Source of the DNA: Deltaproteobacteria bacterium
Lineage (GTDB): Bacteria; Myxococcota_A; UBA796; CAJQPC01
DNA: 64,000 bases
Assembly: GCA_016717595.1 (NCBI GenBank)
Contig: JADKFE010000008.1
Location: 151,419 to 215,418, forward strand
Direction: 5' to 3'
A model generated the notes under the pieces. The model saw nothing but the letters and a program-made list of their open reading frames with translations, did no database searches and was not told where the DNA came from. Positions 24,272-32,649 of this stretch are shown piece after piece (the stretch's first letter is position 1; each line of letters begins with the position of its first letter). The position numbers were made by a program, and so were the translations under genes.

Positions 24272-25929
24272 TCCTCACCCTCTGGGCGCTTGGCGCCTGC
24301 ACCGGGCTCGGCCCTGGCAGCGATGGCCTCTCCACCCGGGTGGAGGAGCTGTGGGTTGAGCCCGCAGACCAGACCCTCACCGTGCGTGAAGGCGAGCCCC
24401 AAGAGCTGCAGTTCACGGCCTTCGCCCGGCTGCAAGGCGGTCTGGAGACCGAGATCACGCTGGTGAGCTGGTCGTCGTCGAACCTCTCCGCCGGGGACAT
24501 CACCGACACGGGGCTGTTCACGTCCGTAGACACCAACGGCGGGGTCACCGAGATCACCGCCGCCCACCTCGGCCTCTCGGCGTCGTCCACCATCACCGTG
24601 GTCTTCGCCCGCGACATCGTGCAGGACGGCCTCGACGAGAGCTTGCCCACGGCCTTTGCTGAGGCCGCCGAGGCCGCCTCGGGTGGCCCCACCCTGCTCT
24701 ACCCCCTCGACGGCGTCACCGTGCCCCGCAACCTGGAGGGCCTCACCTTCTTGTGGAGCGAGGCGGAAGGCAACGATGTTGTTTACCGCCTGCGGCTCCG
24801 CAGCGGGATCACCGACATCTCGTTGTACACCACGGACTTCCGCTACACCGCCACCGCCGCGCTGTGGGAGCAGATCGCCGCCGCCAACCGCCAAGGTGAG
24901 GTGGAGATGACAGTCGAGTCCGCGCGCTGGTCGGGGGGCACGCTCTCCGACCGCCGGGTGAGCGAGACGACGAAGCTCTCGGTGAACCGCCTCGACGCCG
25001 ACGGCAGCGTGCTCTACTGGTCCACCCAGAACCTCGGCATCATGCGTATCCCCTTCGGCGAGACCGTGGCCGAGCCCTTCTACAGCGGCGACCAGAAGGG
25101 CATGTGTGTCGGATGCCACGCCGTGGTCGAGGACATCGACCGCATGGTCGTCACCCACGACGGCATCAACGGCGTGTTCTCCGTGGTGAACATCTTCGAC
25201 CCGGGCAACCCCTCCGTCGTCGTGAACACCAACGACTCCAACCGCTTCACGTTCAAGACCGTGTCCCCCGACGGCCAGTACATCCTGGGCTCGATCTTCG
25301 GCAAGATCAAGCTGTACAAGCTCAGCACCGGGGAGCTCATCAAAGATCTCACCCCCTCGGGCTACTACTTGGCCCAGCCCGACTGGTCGCCCGGCGGAGA
25401 TCAGATCGTCGCCGTGAACGTCACCGGCACCCAAGACGAGTTCCGCTTCACCGGCGGCGAGCTCGTCGTGATGGCCTGGGACGAGGCCAAACAGACCTTA
25501 GGCACGCCCCAGGTGCTCGTGCCCCGCGACAGCACCTACAACTTCTACTACCCGGCCTGGTCGCCAGACGGGGAGTGGGTGGCGTACAACAGAACCGTTG
25601 GCGGCGGCTACGCCAGCGCCCAGGCCGAGGTGATGCTCGTGAAGAGCGACGGATCCATCGACCTGCGCCTGGATCTGGCCAACGGCGAGGGGGCGCTGCA
25701 GAACAGCTACCCCCGCTGGGGCCCGCTGCCCGACTCCGATGTGCTCTGGCTCGCGTTCTCCTCCAAACGGGACTACGCCCCCGCCGACTTTGGCCTGCCC
25801 CAGATCTGGGTCTCCGCCATCGACACCGCCAAGGCCGAACAAGGCCAAGACCCCTCCAGCGCGCCGTTCTGGCTGCCCGGGCAGTCCACCATGTCCGACA
25901 ACCACCTGCCGTACTGGTGGGGCAAGTGA
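24268..25929 (+). CDS. TolB-like beta-propeller lipoprotein with a CxxCH motif
   Basis: 553 residues. Lipobox in LTLWALGAC; a Big-2-like bacterial Ig domain (about 25-110) with TLTVREGEPQELQFTAFA; then a domain with LYPLDGVTVPRNLEGLTFLWSEA. A single CVGCH (about residue 276) could attach haem c or be a zinc/structural site. The C-terminal half (about 285-550) is a WD40/PD40-type propeller with SPDGQYIL, DWSPGGDQIV and AWSPDGEWVAYN blades. It overlaps both neighbours (ATGA, GTGA). It looks like a cell-surface protein with a possible redox centre; the exact role is unknown. Confidence 0.82.
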   Translation: MILTLWALGACTGLGPGSDGLSTRVEELWVEPADQTLTVREGEPQELQFTAFARLQGGLETEITLVSWSSSNLSAGDITDTGLFTSVDTNGGVTEITAAHLGLSASSTITVVFARDIVQDGLDESLPTAFAEAAEAASGGPTLLYPLDGVTVPRNLEGLTFLWSEAEGNDVVYRLRLRSGITDISLYTTDFRYTATAALWEQIAAANRQGEVEMTVESARWSGGTLSDRRVSETTKLSVNRLDADGSVLYWSTQNLGIMRIPFGETVAEPFYSGDQKGMCVGCHAVVEDIDRMVVTHDGINGVFSVVNIFDPGNPSVVVNTNDSNRFTFKTVSPDGQYILGSIFGKIKLYKLSTGELIKDLTPSGYYLAQPDWSPGGDQIVAVNVTGTQDEFRFTGGELVVMAWDEAKQTLGTPQVLVPRDSTYNFYYPAWSPDGEWVAYNRTVGGGYASAQAEVMLVKSDGSIDLRLDLANGEGALQNSYPRWGPLPDSDVLWLAFSSKRDYAPADFGLPQIWVSAIDTAKAEQGQDPSSAPFWLPGQSTMSDNHLPYWWGK

Positions 25930-26495
25930 CCCCCCGCCGGATCCCCCTCACGCTGATGGTGCTCACGGCGCTCTGGGGCTGTGACGAGGGCTCGACGGGC
26001 ACGAGCGACGGCCTGATCACCGCAGATTACAGCGGACTTGTTGACGGGGCTTCGTGGACCTGGCGAGACGACGTGTCTACGGACGAGCTGCCCGCTGAAG
26101 AGGAGCTCCTGCGGGGGCGCTACGTCGGCGAGGGCCTGATCGAGATCCGCCGCGGCGAGCGGTTCGCCGACGCCGCGCCCTGGGGCTTCTTGGAGTTCGA
26201 CGTGAGCGACGGGCTCGCGCTCGTGGCCTGGGAGCTGGGGGACGTCGTGGGCGAGGGCCGCACGCCGCTCTCTGAAGACCGCATCGTCGATGAGCAGCTC
26301 GTCGTGGCGGGCCGGGCCCAGTGTGTGGGGCAGACCTTTATGACCCACGACACCTTTTATGCGACCTTCGACGCCGCCGTTCGTTTTGACTGCGCCGGGG
26401 GTGGCCTGCCTGGCGTGTACGTCTTCGCCAAGACCGTCGGGCCCGTGGCCATCCGCACAAACAGCGTCACCCTCGATCTCGTCGCGCCGTGGTGA
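25926..26495 (+). CDS. Small lipoprotein, third gene of the VWA/TolB operon
   Basis: 189 residues; lipobox LTALWGC after a short signal peptide MTPRRIPLTLMVLTALWGC (GTG start). The mature part is predicted beta-rich, has a Cys pair (AQCVGQTF and RFDCAGG) and no recognised family. The GTG overlaps the preceding stop as GTGA; a longer frame reading from upstream lies antiphase within the TolB-like gene and is rejected. It is probably an envelope partner of the two proteins before it. Confidence 0.8.
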   Translation: MTPRRIPLTLMVLTALWGCDEGSTGTSDGLITADYSGLVDGASWTWRDDVSTDELPAEEELLRGRYVGEGLIEIRRGERFADAAPWGFLEFDVSDGLALVAWELGDVVGEGRTPLSEDRIVDEQLVVAGRAQCVGQTFMTHDTFYATFDAAVRFDCAGGGLPGVYVFAKTVGPVAIRTNSVTLDLVAPW

Positions 26496-26561
26496 GCCTC
26501 GGGAAGTTACGCTCCTGAACGCGGACCCGCCAACAGCGCGCTGAGCCCAGAGGATCTCCCC

Positions 26562-28616
26562 ATGTCTCGCGCACCCCTCGACCCTGAGCTGGTGGACGCC
26601 GCCCTAGAGCGTGTCGGTGAGGGCGTGATCCTCATCAACGCCGAGGGGCAGGTGCTCACCCTGAACCGCGCGGCCCGGGCGCTGTTCGCCACCTTAGGCA
26701 TCCACGGCCCCGACGGGCTGCGGGATCAGCACCAGGTCTTAGAGGCCGACGGTCGCACGGTGCGGCCCAGCACGAAGAGCCCGCTGAGGCGGGCCCTCTC
26801 CGGGGAGTCCGTCGATGACGAGCTCGTGCTCTATGGCCCCGGCGCCGAGGACGGCCTGTGGCTCTCGGTCACCGCGCGCCCGGTGCTCAACGCGGCGGGA
26901 GAGATCGTCGGCGCCATCGAGAGCATCCGCGACGTGAGCAGCCAGCGGCGCCGCGCCCGGGCCCTGGCGCACAGCGAGGCCCGCTACCGAGACCTCACCG
27001 AGCTTGTCGCAGAGTTTAGCTACGAGATGCGACTGGATCAGGGCCGCCTCGTCCCGGTGTGGGTGACGGATCGGTTCCCCAAGCTCACCGGCTGGCACGC
27101 GGAGGAGCTCAACCGGGAGGGTGGGCTGCGACGGTTGATGCACCCCGTGGATCACGAGGTCTTAAAGACGCACCTGCGCACGATCCTCGCCGGAGACACC
27201 CACGAGGCGGAGCTGCGCCTGGTCACCCGGGACGGCGAGACCCGCTGGGTGCGCGCCGTGGGCCGACCCCTACGAGACGAGGCGGGCGGGCCGATCCTCG
27301 GCGTGCTCGGCGCCGCCCGGGACGTCACCCACCACAAGCTCTCCGACCGCCTCACCGGCCTGCCCAACCACCGCGCGCTCCGCGATCGCCTCCAGGTGGC
27401 CTTACGCCAGCTTCACCGCTGGCCCGAGACCCAGCTCACGCTGATGCACGTCGAGCTCGACCGCTTCATGACGATCAACCAGAGCCTCGGCTACGCCGCT
27501 GGGGACGCCGTGCTGCGGGAGAGCGCCTGCCGCCTCGTCGGCCTCTTGCCCAGCTCCGAGACCGTGGCGCACCTGCGCTCCGACGAGTTCGGCATCGTAC
27601 ATCTCGGCCTCAAGCGCCCTTCAGACGCGCTCAAGCTCGCTGAAGAGATCATTGAGCGCCTCGGTGAGCCGCTCCTGATCGAGGGGGAGACGCTCACGCC
27701 CTCGGTGAGCGTCGGCGTCACCTTCGCCCGCAGCTCCAACGACCGCCCCGCCGAGCTGCTCCGTGAGGCCCAGACCGCCGCCCGCCGGGCGCGGGAGCTG
27801 GGCGGGCGCCGGGGAGAGGTCTACGATCCCGAGCTGCAGCGCGTCGCCACCACCCGCCTGCGCCGCGAGGCCAAGCTGCGGGAGGCCATCCGTGAGGGCC
27901 GCATCGACGCCGTGATGCAGCCGATCCTGCGCCTCTCCGACGAGAAGATCATCGGTTTTGAGGCCCTGGCCCGCCTCGCCGAGCCCGACGGCGGCCTGGT
28001 GCCCCCAGACACCTTCGTGCCCATCGCTGAAGAGCTCGGCCTCATCGGCGCCATCAGCGAGCGGGTGCTGCGCCGCGCCTTGACCAGCGTGCAGCGGTGG
28101 CGCGCCCTGCCCGGCCACGGCCAGCTCACCGTCTCCGTGAACATCTCGGCGCAAGAGATCAACTCCCAAGACGTGCTGCCCCGGGTGCTGCGCGCCTTGA
28201 CCGAGACCGAGGCCCCAGGCGAGTCCCTGCGCCTGGAGCTCACCGAGACGGCCCTGGTGCAGAGCCCCGACGCCCCGGCCATGCTGCGCCGCCTTCGGGA
28301 GCGCGGCGTGCGCGTCTGCCTCGACGACTTCGGCACCGGCCACTCCTCCCTCTCGACCCTGGCCCACCTGCCCATCGACCAGCTCAAGCTCGACCGCGCG
28401 TTCTTGGTGCGCCTGGGCGAAGACGCCGCCGCCGACCGCTTCTTAGAGGCCGTCTTCGCCTTCGCCGACGCCCTGGGCTTAGAGACCATCGCTGAGGGGG
28501 TCGAGCACGAGCGCCAGCGCATCACCCTGCGCCGCCTGGGCTGCCGCTACGCCCAAGGCTTCTTGTTGGGCCGACCGATGAGCGTCGAGGCGGCGGAGGG
28601 GCTCTTAGGGGGCTGA
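26562..28616 (+). CDS. PAS-PAS-GGDEF-EAL protein, likely c-di-GMP phosphodiesterase
   Basis: 684 residues, no membrane segments. Two PAS domains (about 8-125 and 145-255) precede a GGDEF domain starting at DRLTGLPNH (about 261). The signature loop reads LRSDEF (about 338-343) instead of GGDEF, so cyclase activity is unlikely. The EAL domain (about 440-680) keeps FEALARL, NISAQE, ELTETAL, CLDDFGTGHSSL, LKLDRAF and AEGVE, all catalytic or metal positions expected of an active enzyme. It should lower c-di-GMP in response to a PAS-sensed signal. TTACGCT at 26508 resembles a -10 element, and AGAGGA precedes the ATG. Confidence 0.93.
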   Translation: MSRAPLDPELVDAALERVGEGVILINAEGQVLTLNRAARALFATLGIHGPDGLRDQHQVLEADGRTVRPSTKSPLRRALSGESVDDELVLYGPGAEDGLWLSVTARPVLNAAGEIVGAIESIRDVSSQRRRARALAHSEARYRDLTELVAEFSYEMRLDQGRLVPVWVTDRFPKLTGWHAEELNREGGLRRLMHPVDHEVLKTHLRTILAGDTHEAELRLVTRDGETRWVRAVGRPLRDEAGGPILGVLGAARDVTHHKLSDRLTGLPNHRALRDRLQVALRQLHRWPETQLTLMHVELDRFMTINQSLGYAAGDAVLRESACRLVGLLPSSETVAHLRSDEFGIVHLGLKRPSDALKLAEEIIERLGEPLLIEGETLTPSVSVGVTFARSSNDRPAELLREAQTAARRARELGGRRGEVYDPELQRVATTRLRREAKLREAIREGRIDAVMQPILRLSDEKIIGFEALARLAEPDGGLVPPDTFVPIAEELGLIGAISERVLRRALTSVQRWRALPGHGQLTVSVNISAQEINSQDVLPRVLRALTETEAPGESLRLELTETALVQSPDAPAMLRRLRERGVRVCLDDFGTGHSSLSTLAHLPIDQLKLDRAFLVRLGEDAAADRFLEAVFAFADALGLETIAEGVEHERQRITLRRLGCRYAQGFLLGRPMSVEAAEGLLGG

Positions 28617-29243
28617 GATCACCCGCTGGGCGCCGCTTCGTTCATCATTCACCACAAACCGCGCCCCCTCCTTCGCCTGGGAGAGCCAGGACGTCAGCTC
28701 CTCCAGGTCAAACTCCGGCTCGGTCAAGACCGTGGGGTCGAGCTTGACATGAAGCCGCAGGCCGCGCGCCGTCGTCGGCCCCACCAAACGCAGCGGCGCG
28801 ACGGGGGCCCCGGCGAGGTAGGTCTGTGTCCAAACCTCGCCGCCTTGGTGAAGCTCAAGGTCCAGACGTGCGCAGAGGGCGTTGAGCACGACCAGGCCAA
28901 GCTCACAGGTGGTCTTCGGAAGGTCTTTGGGTTTGGCCTCGGCGCAGGCCCGCAGCACGGTGAACGCGCGCTCGGCCCAGGTCACCCCGTCGGCGTCCCG
29001 ATCGAGGGGCAAACCGGGCCCGTCGTCGTGAATCAGGGCCTCGCCGCCCGCGCGCAGGGTGATCGTGATCTCTCGGCAGCAGCCCCGGGACGCCGCGTCC
29101 CGAGAGAGGCAGAACGCCTCGCGCAAGGCCAAGTTCGCCAGCGGCACCCCGTCGCGAGGCCCCAGGTAAATGTGCGGGCGACGCCTTATCGATGGGATCG
29201 ACGAGAGGGCCTGAATCTGCGCGTGGGGGTCAAGCTCTGACAT
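28605..29243 (-). CDS. Stand-alone GyrB/ParE-like GHKL ATPase domain
   Basis: 212 residues. IRRRPHIYLGP matches the (I/V)RKRPxMYIG start of GyrB/ParE ATPase domains, LALREAFCLSRDAA stands where the catalytic Glu/Asn helix is, and ALIHDDGPGLPLDRD matches the DNGRGIP ATP-binding motif with substitutions. The transducer, TOPRIM and C-terminal parts of gyrase B are all missing, so it is not a topoisomerase. The helix lacks the ExxxNAxD motif (EAFCLSRDA), so ATP hydrolysis may be lost. Its 3' end overlaps that of the EAL gene by 12 nt in convergent orientation, and it lies 10 bp downstream of the RNA ligase gene. Confidence 0.75.
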   Translation of the reverse strand: MSELDPHAQIQALSSIPSIRRRPHIYLGPRDGVPLANLALREAFCLSRDAASRGCCREITITLRAGGEALIHDDGPGLPLDRDADGVTWAERAFTVLRACAEAKPKDLPKTTCELGLVVLNALCARLDLELHQGGEVWTQTYLAGAPVAPLRLVGPTTARGLRLHVKLDPTVLTEPEFDLEELTSWLSQAKEGARFVVNDERSGAQRVISAP

Positions 29244-29253
29244 CGAACGACCC

Positions 29254-29814
29254 TCAAGAGCGGTGTTTCGGCCCCGACTTCACGAAGTCTCGGCGCTTGA
29301 TCTTCACCATCCGGCCGTCGGGGTGATGCCAGACGACGCCCTCGATGGTGCTCGGCAGAAGCGCGGCCTTGATGGCCTCGAAGCTGCGCGGGAAGTCGGG
29401 CAGAGGCTCCACCCCGTGACGGATGAGCACATGGCGCTCAAACCCCTCGGGGTTGCCTTGCACCTTGGGGCCACACAGCTCATAGGTGCCGTCGCTGAGG
29501 CTCTGATCGACGTCCCACGCCTCACGAAACCAGCGGTCTTCAGCGCCTTCGCCCACAGGCAGCCAGCCGGGCCAGTGGCCGGTGACCGGGTCGGGGTCTT
29601 GGGCGGGCTCAAAGCCCGGCGGCGGCGCCTTGCCCGCCTTGGCGTCAAAACGTTTGTAGAGCACGCCGTTCTGTACGCGGCAGCAGGTGCCGTCAAACTT
29701 CCGCGTGGCGACGCCTTCCCCGGCGATCACCCACTCCGAGCCGGGCACGACCTCGTCCCGAACGAGGCGATCGCCCTCGTAGTTGCGCTGAAAGAGCGAG
29801 CCGATCTTCTGCAT
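29254..29814 (-). CDS. RNA ligase family (nucleotidyltransferase-fold) protein
   Basis: 186 residues. ATRKFDGTCCRV contains the ligase motif I KxDGT, whose Lys (about residue 39) would be adenylylated. DGTYELCGPKVQGN fits motif III, STIEGVVWHHP is motif IV (EGVV) and MVKIKRRDF is motif V (KxKxxDF). This is a minimal ligase core like the DUF5565/Rnl1-related family; the C-terminal domain of larger ligases is absent. It probably repairs or joins RNA ends. Likely co-transcribed with the GyrB-like gene 10 bp downstream. Confidence 0.85.
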   Translation of the reverse strand: MQKIGSLFQRNYEGDRLVRDEVVPGSEWVIAGEGVATRKFDGTCCRVQNGVLYKRFDAKAGKAPPPGFEPAQDPDPVTGHWPGWLPVGEGAEDRWFREAWDVDQSLSDGTYELCGPKVQGNPEGFERHVLIRHGVEPLPDFPRSFEAIKAALLPSTIEGVVWHHPDGRMVKIKRRDFVKSGPKHRS

Positions 29815-29873
29815 GACGACCTACACCGGTTTGTTCGCAGGGATCGTAGCATGACGACCCCGGCGAGCCGCGC

Positions 29874-29909
29874 CATCAAGGTAGATTGGTTGACCAACCC
29901 ACCTTGATG
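29874..29909. terminator. Hairpin downstream of the lipoxygenase gene
   Basis: Perfect 9-bp arms CATCAAGGT and ACCTTGATG, with an inner TTGG/CCAA pairing. It sits 20 bp beyond the lipoxygenase stop and just upstream of the RNA ligase gene. It lacks a clear U-tract, so termination strength is uncertain. Confidence 0.55.
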
Positions 29910-29929
29910 ATCACGACGGCGACGGCCTC

Positions 29930-31960
29930 TCAGATGTTGATCGACTGTGGGATACGCCCGGGGATGAGCGGGATGTAGCTCGGGCGGGTGAGGTTCGCCT
30001 GGCCGATGGCGGCCTGCACCTCACGCAGTCGGCGGCGGAACACGTCGGCCTGGGCGCGGGCCTTGGGGTCGGCGAAGTACGGGCCGCGGTGGGTGAGCTC
30101 GTACTGGCCCAGGCGGGTGTAATGAACGCCGCCGAGCACCATGCCCACGGCCTGCTGCAGCACCGCCTGCTGCAGAGGGGGCAAGGCGCGCAGCGCCGCC
30201 TGCTCGGGGTTCGCCACGGGGCCAACCGGCGGCGGCTGGTACGCGGCCAAGGGCAGGTTCGGGGCGTAAGACATGATGTCGTTCTGGGGGAAGTTCACCG
30301 CGGCGTGCTGGGCGCTGCCGGTGAAGATCACCCACGCCGTGAGGTTCACCAGGGCGTCGAAGGTCTGTAGCTCGGGGAGCTGGCTCAGCGTGCCGCCCGC
30401 AGGAGACGCCAGCTCGGCCCGCCACGACTGTAGCTCTTTGTCATTCTGTACGTCGTCGTCGCTGTTGTAGTAGATGGCCAGATACGCGCTCGCCCACTCG
30501 CGGATCGCGGCCCAGACGAGCAAGGCGTCGTCACGGTAGGGGTATTGGGGCAGGGCCTCGACGTCGTCGGTGCCTTGGGCCTTGAAGAAGTTGGTGGGCA
30601 GGTGTTTGGTGAAGTCGTAGGTTTGCACCGAGCGCACGGCGAGGCCGCCGTCAAACTCAATGGTCGAGGCCAGGAGCTTGTCCACGGGGCCGCCGGGGGC
30701 GATGAGGGTAGAGACGGCCGCCTGGTTGATCGGCAGGGTGCCGACGAGGTGGGGGCTCAGCAGCACGTTCAGCGGGTGCTGGGGCGGCAAGTTGCGCGGC
30801 GTGGCGATGCTGAAGGGCTGCAGGACGAGGTGGGTGGTGCCGAGGTGCGCCACGAGCTCGTGCATGTTGCCATCGGCGACCTGCACACAGAGCTTGGCCA
30901 CACGCCAGGCGCCGCCGTCTTTGGGGGTGAAGATGGGCGTGCTGTTGCCCGGCGTTTGACCACACTGAATGGCCACGGCGCGCAGGGCGCGGTCGGCGGC
31001 GCCGCTGCGGGGCACACCGAACAGGGCCAGGGGCGCGGCGCTGTACTTCTGCACCGGGGTGCTGCCGTTGGGGGCGCCGTCGAGGTCTTTGTAGTCGGCG
31101 AGGTAGGCCCGGCCCTCGGCCAAGGCGGCGTCGAAGGAGTCTGTGTCGCCGAACACGGCCTTCCACATGGCGTCGGTGACGGGGAAGCGGGCGTCGGGCG
31201 CGGTGAGGCGCTGAATCATCAGCGGGTTGGGGCCGGCCACACGCAAACGGGCGAACTGGAGGTCGTCGTCCCAGCCCGCGGCGAGGGGCGGCAGGGCGAG
31301 CAGGCGGAAGAGGTCGTCAAAGGCCTGCATGTTGGGCGCGATCCCATACAGACCGAGGTAACGAAGGAGCAGGCGGAAGGCCTCACTGAGCACGGTCTTG
31401 AGCAGCTCCTCTAGCTCACGCAGGGCGGCCTCGACCATCGACTCGAGGGTCTTGAGCGGGTGCAGCACCTTCTGCACCACGCCCTCGACGGCGTCCTCGA
31501 CCCGATCGACGAGGCCACGAATCCCGTGGTGTTGGGTCGCCATGTCCTCAGGCGCGGGCGCCTGGGGCGCCTGGGGCAACGGCGGCGAGGAGAGCTCGGC
31601 GTGGTGCGCGGCGAGGGCCGTGTTGTGGGCGACCAAGGCGGCGAAGGCGCGCTCGGCGCCGTGAACCTCGGACTCGGTCATGCCGTGCTCGGCGGCGGAC
31701 TCGGTGGCGGCGCCGTTGGAGAACAGCCGAGAGCCCTCGGCGAGCACGTTCGCGAGGAGCGGCGTCACCGCCGCGATGACGCCCACCACCCACACCGGCC
31801 GGAAGTTGGCCTCTTTGGGCACGCTCACCACGGTCGGCAGGGGCGCGATGCGGCTGTCGTGCTCGTAGACGTACTGCTGCCGGGCCTGGGCGAGCTCTTT
31901 TTGGCGCTCGGCTTGTTCGGCGACGCTGTCGTGCTGCGGGAGGCTCGGGACGGTGGACAT
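29930..31960 (-). CDS. Bacterial lipoxygenase
   Basis: 676 residues; oxygenates polyunsaturated fatty acids. The first two iron ligands are in HELVAHLGTTH (about residues 367-377), followed by QPFSIATPRNLPPQHPLNVLLSPHL, the classic lipoxygenase helix pattern. The third ligand histidine and conserved Asn are in QHAAVNFPQNDIMSYAPNLP (about 556). The chain ends in QSINI, giving the C-terminal isoleucine carboxylate ligand. An unusual N-terminal extension of about 200 residues holds a hydrophobic helix (VWVVGVIAAVTPLLANVL) and a helical region in place of the plant PLAT domain. The hydrophobic segment suggests membrane attachment or export. Confidence 0.93.
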   Translation of the reverse strand: MSTVPSLPQHDSVAEQAERQKELAQARQQYVYEHDSRIAPLPTVVSVPKEANFRPVWVVGVIAAVTPLLANVLAEGSRLFSNGAATESAAEHGMTESEVHGAERAFAALVAHNTALAAHHAELSSPPLPQAPQAPAPEDMATQHHGIRGLVDRVEDAVEGVVQKVLHPLKTLESMVEAALRELEELLKTVLSEAFRLLLRYLGLYGIAPNMQAFDDLFRLLALPPLAAGWDDDLQFARLRVAGPNPLMIQRLTAPDARFPVTDAMWKAVFGDTDSFDAALAEGRAYLADYKDLDGAPNGSTPVQKYSAAPLALFGVPRSGAADRALRAVAIQCGQTPGNSTPIFTPKDGGAWRVAKLCVQVADGNMHELVAHLGTTHLVLQPFSIATPRNLPPQHPLNVLLSPHLVGTLPINQAAVSTLIAPGGPVDKLLASTIEFDGGLAVRSVQTYDFTKHLPTNFFKAQGTDDVEALPQYPYRDDALLVWAAIREWASAYLAIYYNSDDDVQNDKELQSWRAELASPAGGTLSQLPELQTFDALVNLTAWVIFTGSAQHAAVNFPQNDIMSYAPNLPLAAYQPPPVGPVANPEQAALRALPPLQQAVLQQAVGMVLGGVHYTRLGQYELTHRGPYFADPKARAQADVFRRRLREVQAAIGQANLTRPSYIPLIPGRIPQSINI

Positions 31961-32301
31961 AAGGACTCCTGGTGGACCGACGACGTGGGGACGACTCGGC
32001 CCTGACTCTACCCGAATGAGCGGTCAGCCCGTCATTTCGACACGTTTCATCGCGCTTCAACGGACTTCAACATGGATCAACCGCGACGGAGCGGACCAGC
32101 TGGGCGCCCCCTCAAAAAATTTCGGCCCTGGCGGTGGGATCGGCGGCGGGTGCTGGGGATCCCCTTGGTGGAGGCCCTCGTGCCTGAGATTCACGCCTCG
32201 CAAACCAGTGTGGACATTTTCTGGTATACCATTCGGATACACCCCCCTTGTGCTGGCGACTGCGCAAAGTAACCGCCCGCCGAACACCCGAAGGAGCCAC
32301 G
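31961..32301. other. Divergent intergenic region (lipoxygenase / Ada-like gene)
   Basis: No convincing gene. It should carry both divergent promoters. On the plus strand TGGACA (about 32210) and GTATAC/GATACA words precede the Ada-like gene, including the perfect 8-bp palindrome GGTATACC (32223-32230). On the minus strand TAGAGT (32005-32010) with ATGACG upstream at 19-bp spacing is a weak lipoxygenase promoter candidate. A short minus-strand frame here has proline-rich, non-protein-like composition. Confidence 0.45.
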
Positions 32302-32571
32302 ATGAAGAAGATGTACACCCTGCTCACCCCCCAAGGCCCTGTAAGCTCGGAGACGCCGGGGGAGCTTGGCGGCCACAAAGGCGGAAAAATCTACGGGCGG
32401 TTGGACTGCGCCGCCGCCAGACGTGCCCTGAACCACAACGGCGGCCTCACCTACAAGAAGAACCGCGTCTTCTTTAAGGACGAAGCCACGGCCATCGCCT
32501 GCGGCTTTCGACCCTGCGGGACGTGTATGAAGGTTGAGTACGCGGCCTGGAAGGCCAAACAGCCCAGCTAA
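32302..32571 (+). CDS. Small Ada-type zinc-binding protein
   Basis: 89 residues. The segment KIYGRLDCAAARRAL ... NRVFFKDEATAIACGFRPCGTCM resembles the N-terminal zinc domain of Ada (FxxxxxAxxAGFRPCxxC), with three or four cysteines able to bind zinc. Stand-alone versions with this MYTLLTPQGP start and EYAAWKA end are found in many bacteria; their job is unknown, with a DNA- or nucleic-acid-binding role often assumed. AAGGAG lies nine bases before the ATG. Monocistronic by position. Confidence 0.82.
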   Translation: MKKMYTLLTPQGPVSSETPGELGGHKGGKIYGRLDCAAARRALNHNGGLTYKKNRVFFKDEATAIACGFRPCGTCMKVEYAAWKAKQPS

Positions 32572-32636
32572 GGCCCTCCCCACCCGCCCTGTCGTCAATT
32601 TCCTGGCGGCGGGCGGTGACCCGGCGGCCTCCGCGC

Positions 32637-32642
32637 TATGGT
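32637..32642 (+). promoter_or_regulatory. Candidate -10 element close to start codon
   Basis: TATGGT lies seven bases before the ATG of the amidohydrolase gene. A GTGACC (32616) could act as -35 at 15-bp spacing. GGAG overlaps the gap only three bases from the ATG, too close for a normal ribosome-binding site, so a leaderless message is again likely. Confidence 0.35.
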
Positions 32643-32649
32643 GGAGCGC

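Noticed and set aside
32057..32287. 76-residue minus-strand gene
   Set aside because: Pro/His-rich random composition, no ribosome-binding site, and it covers the likely promoter of the Ada-like gene.
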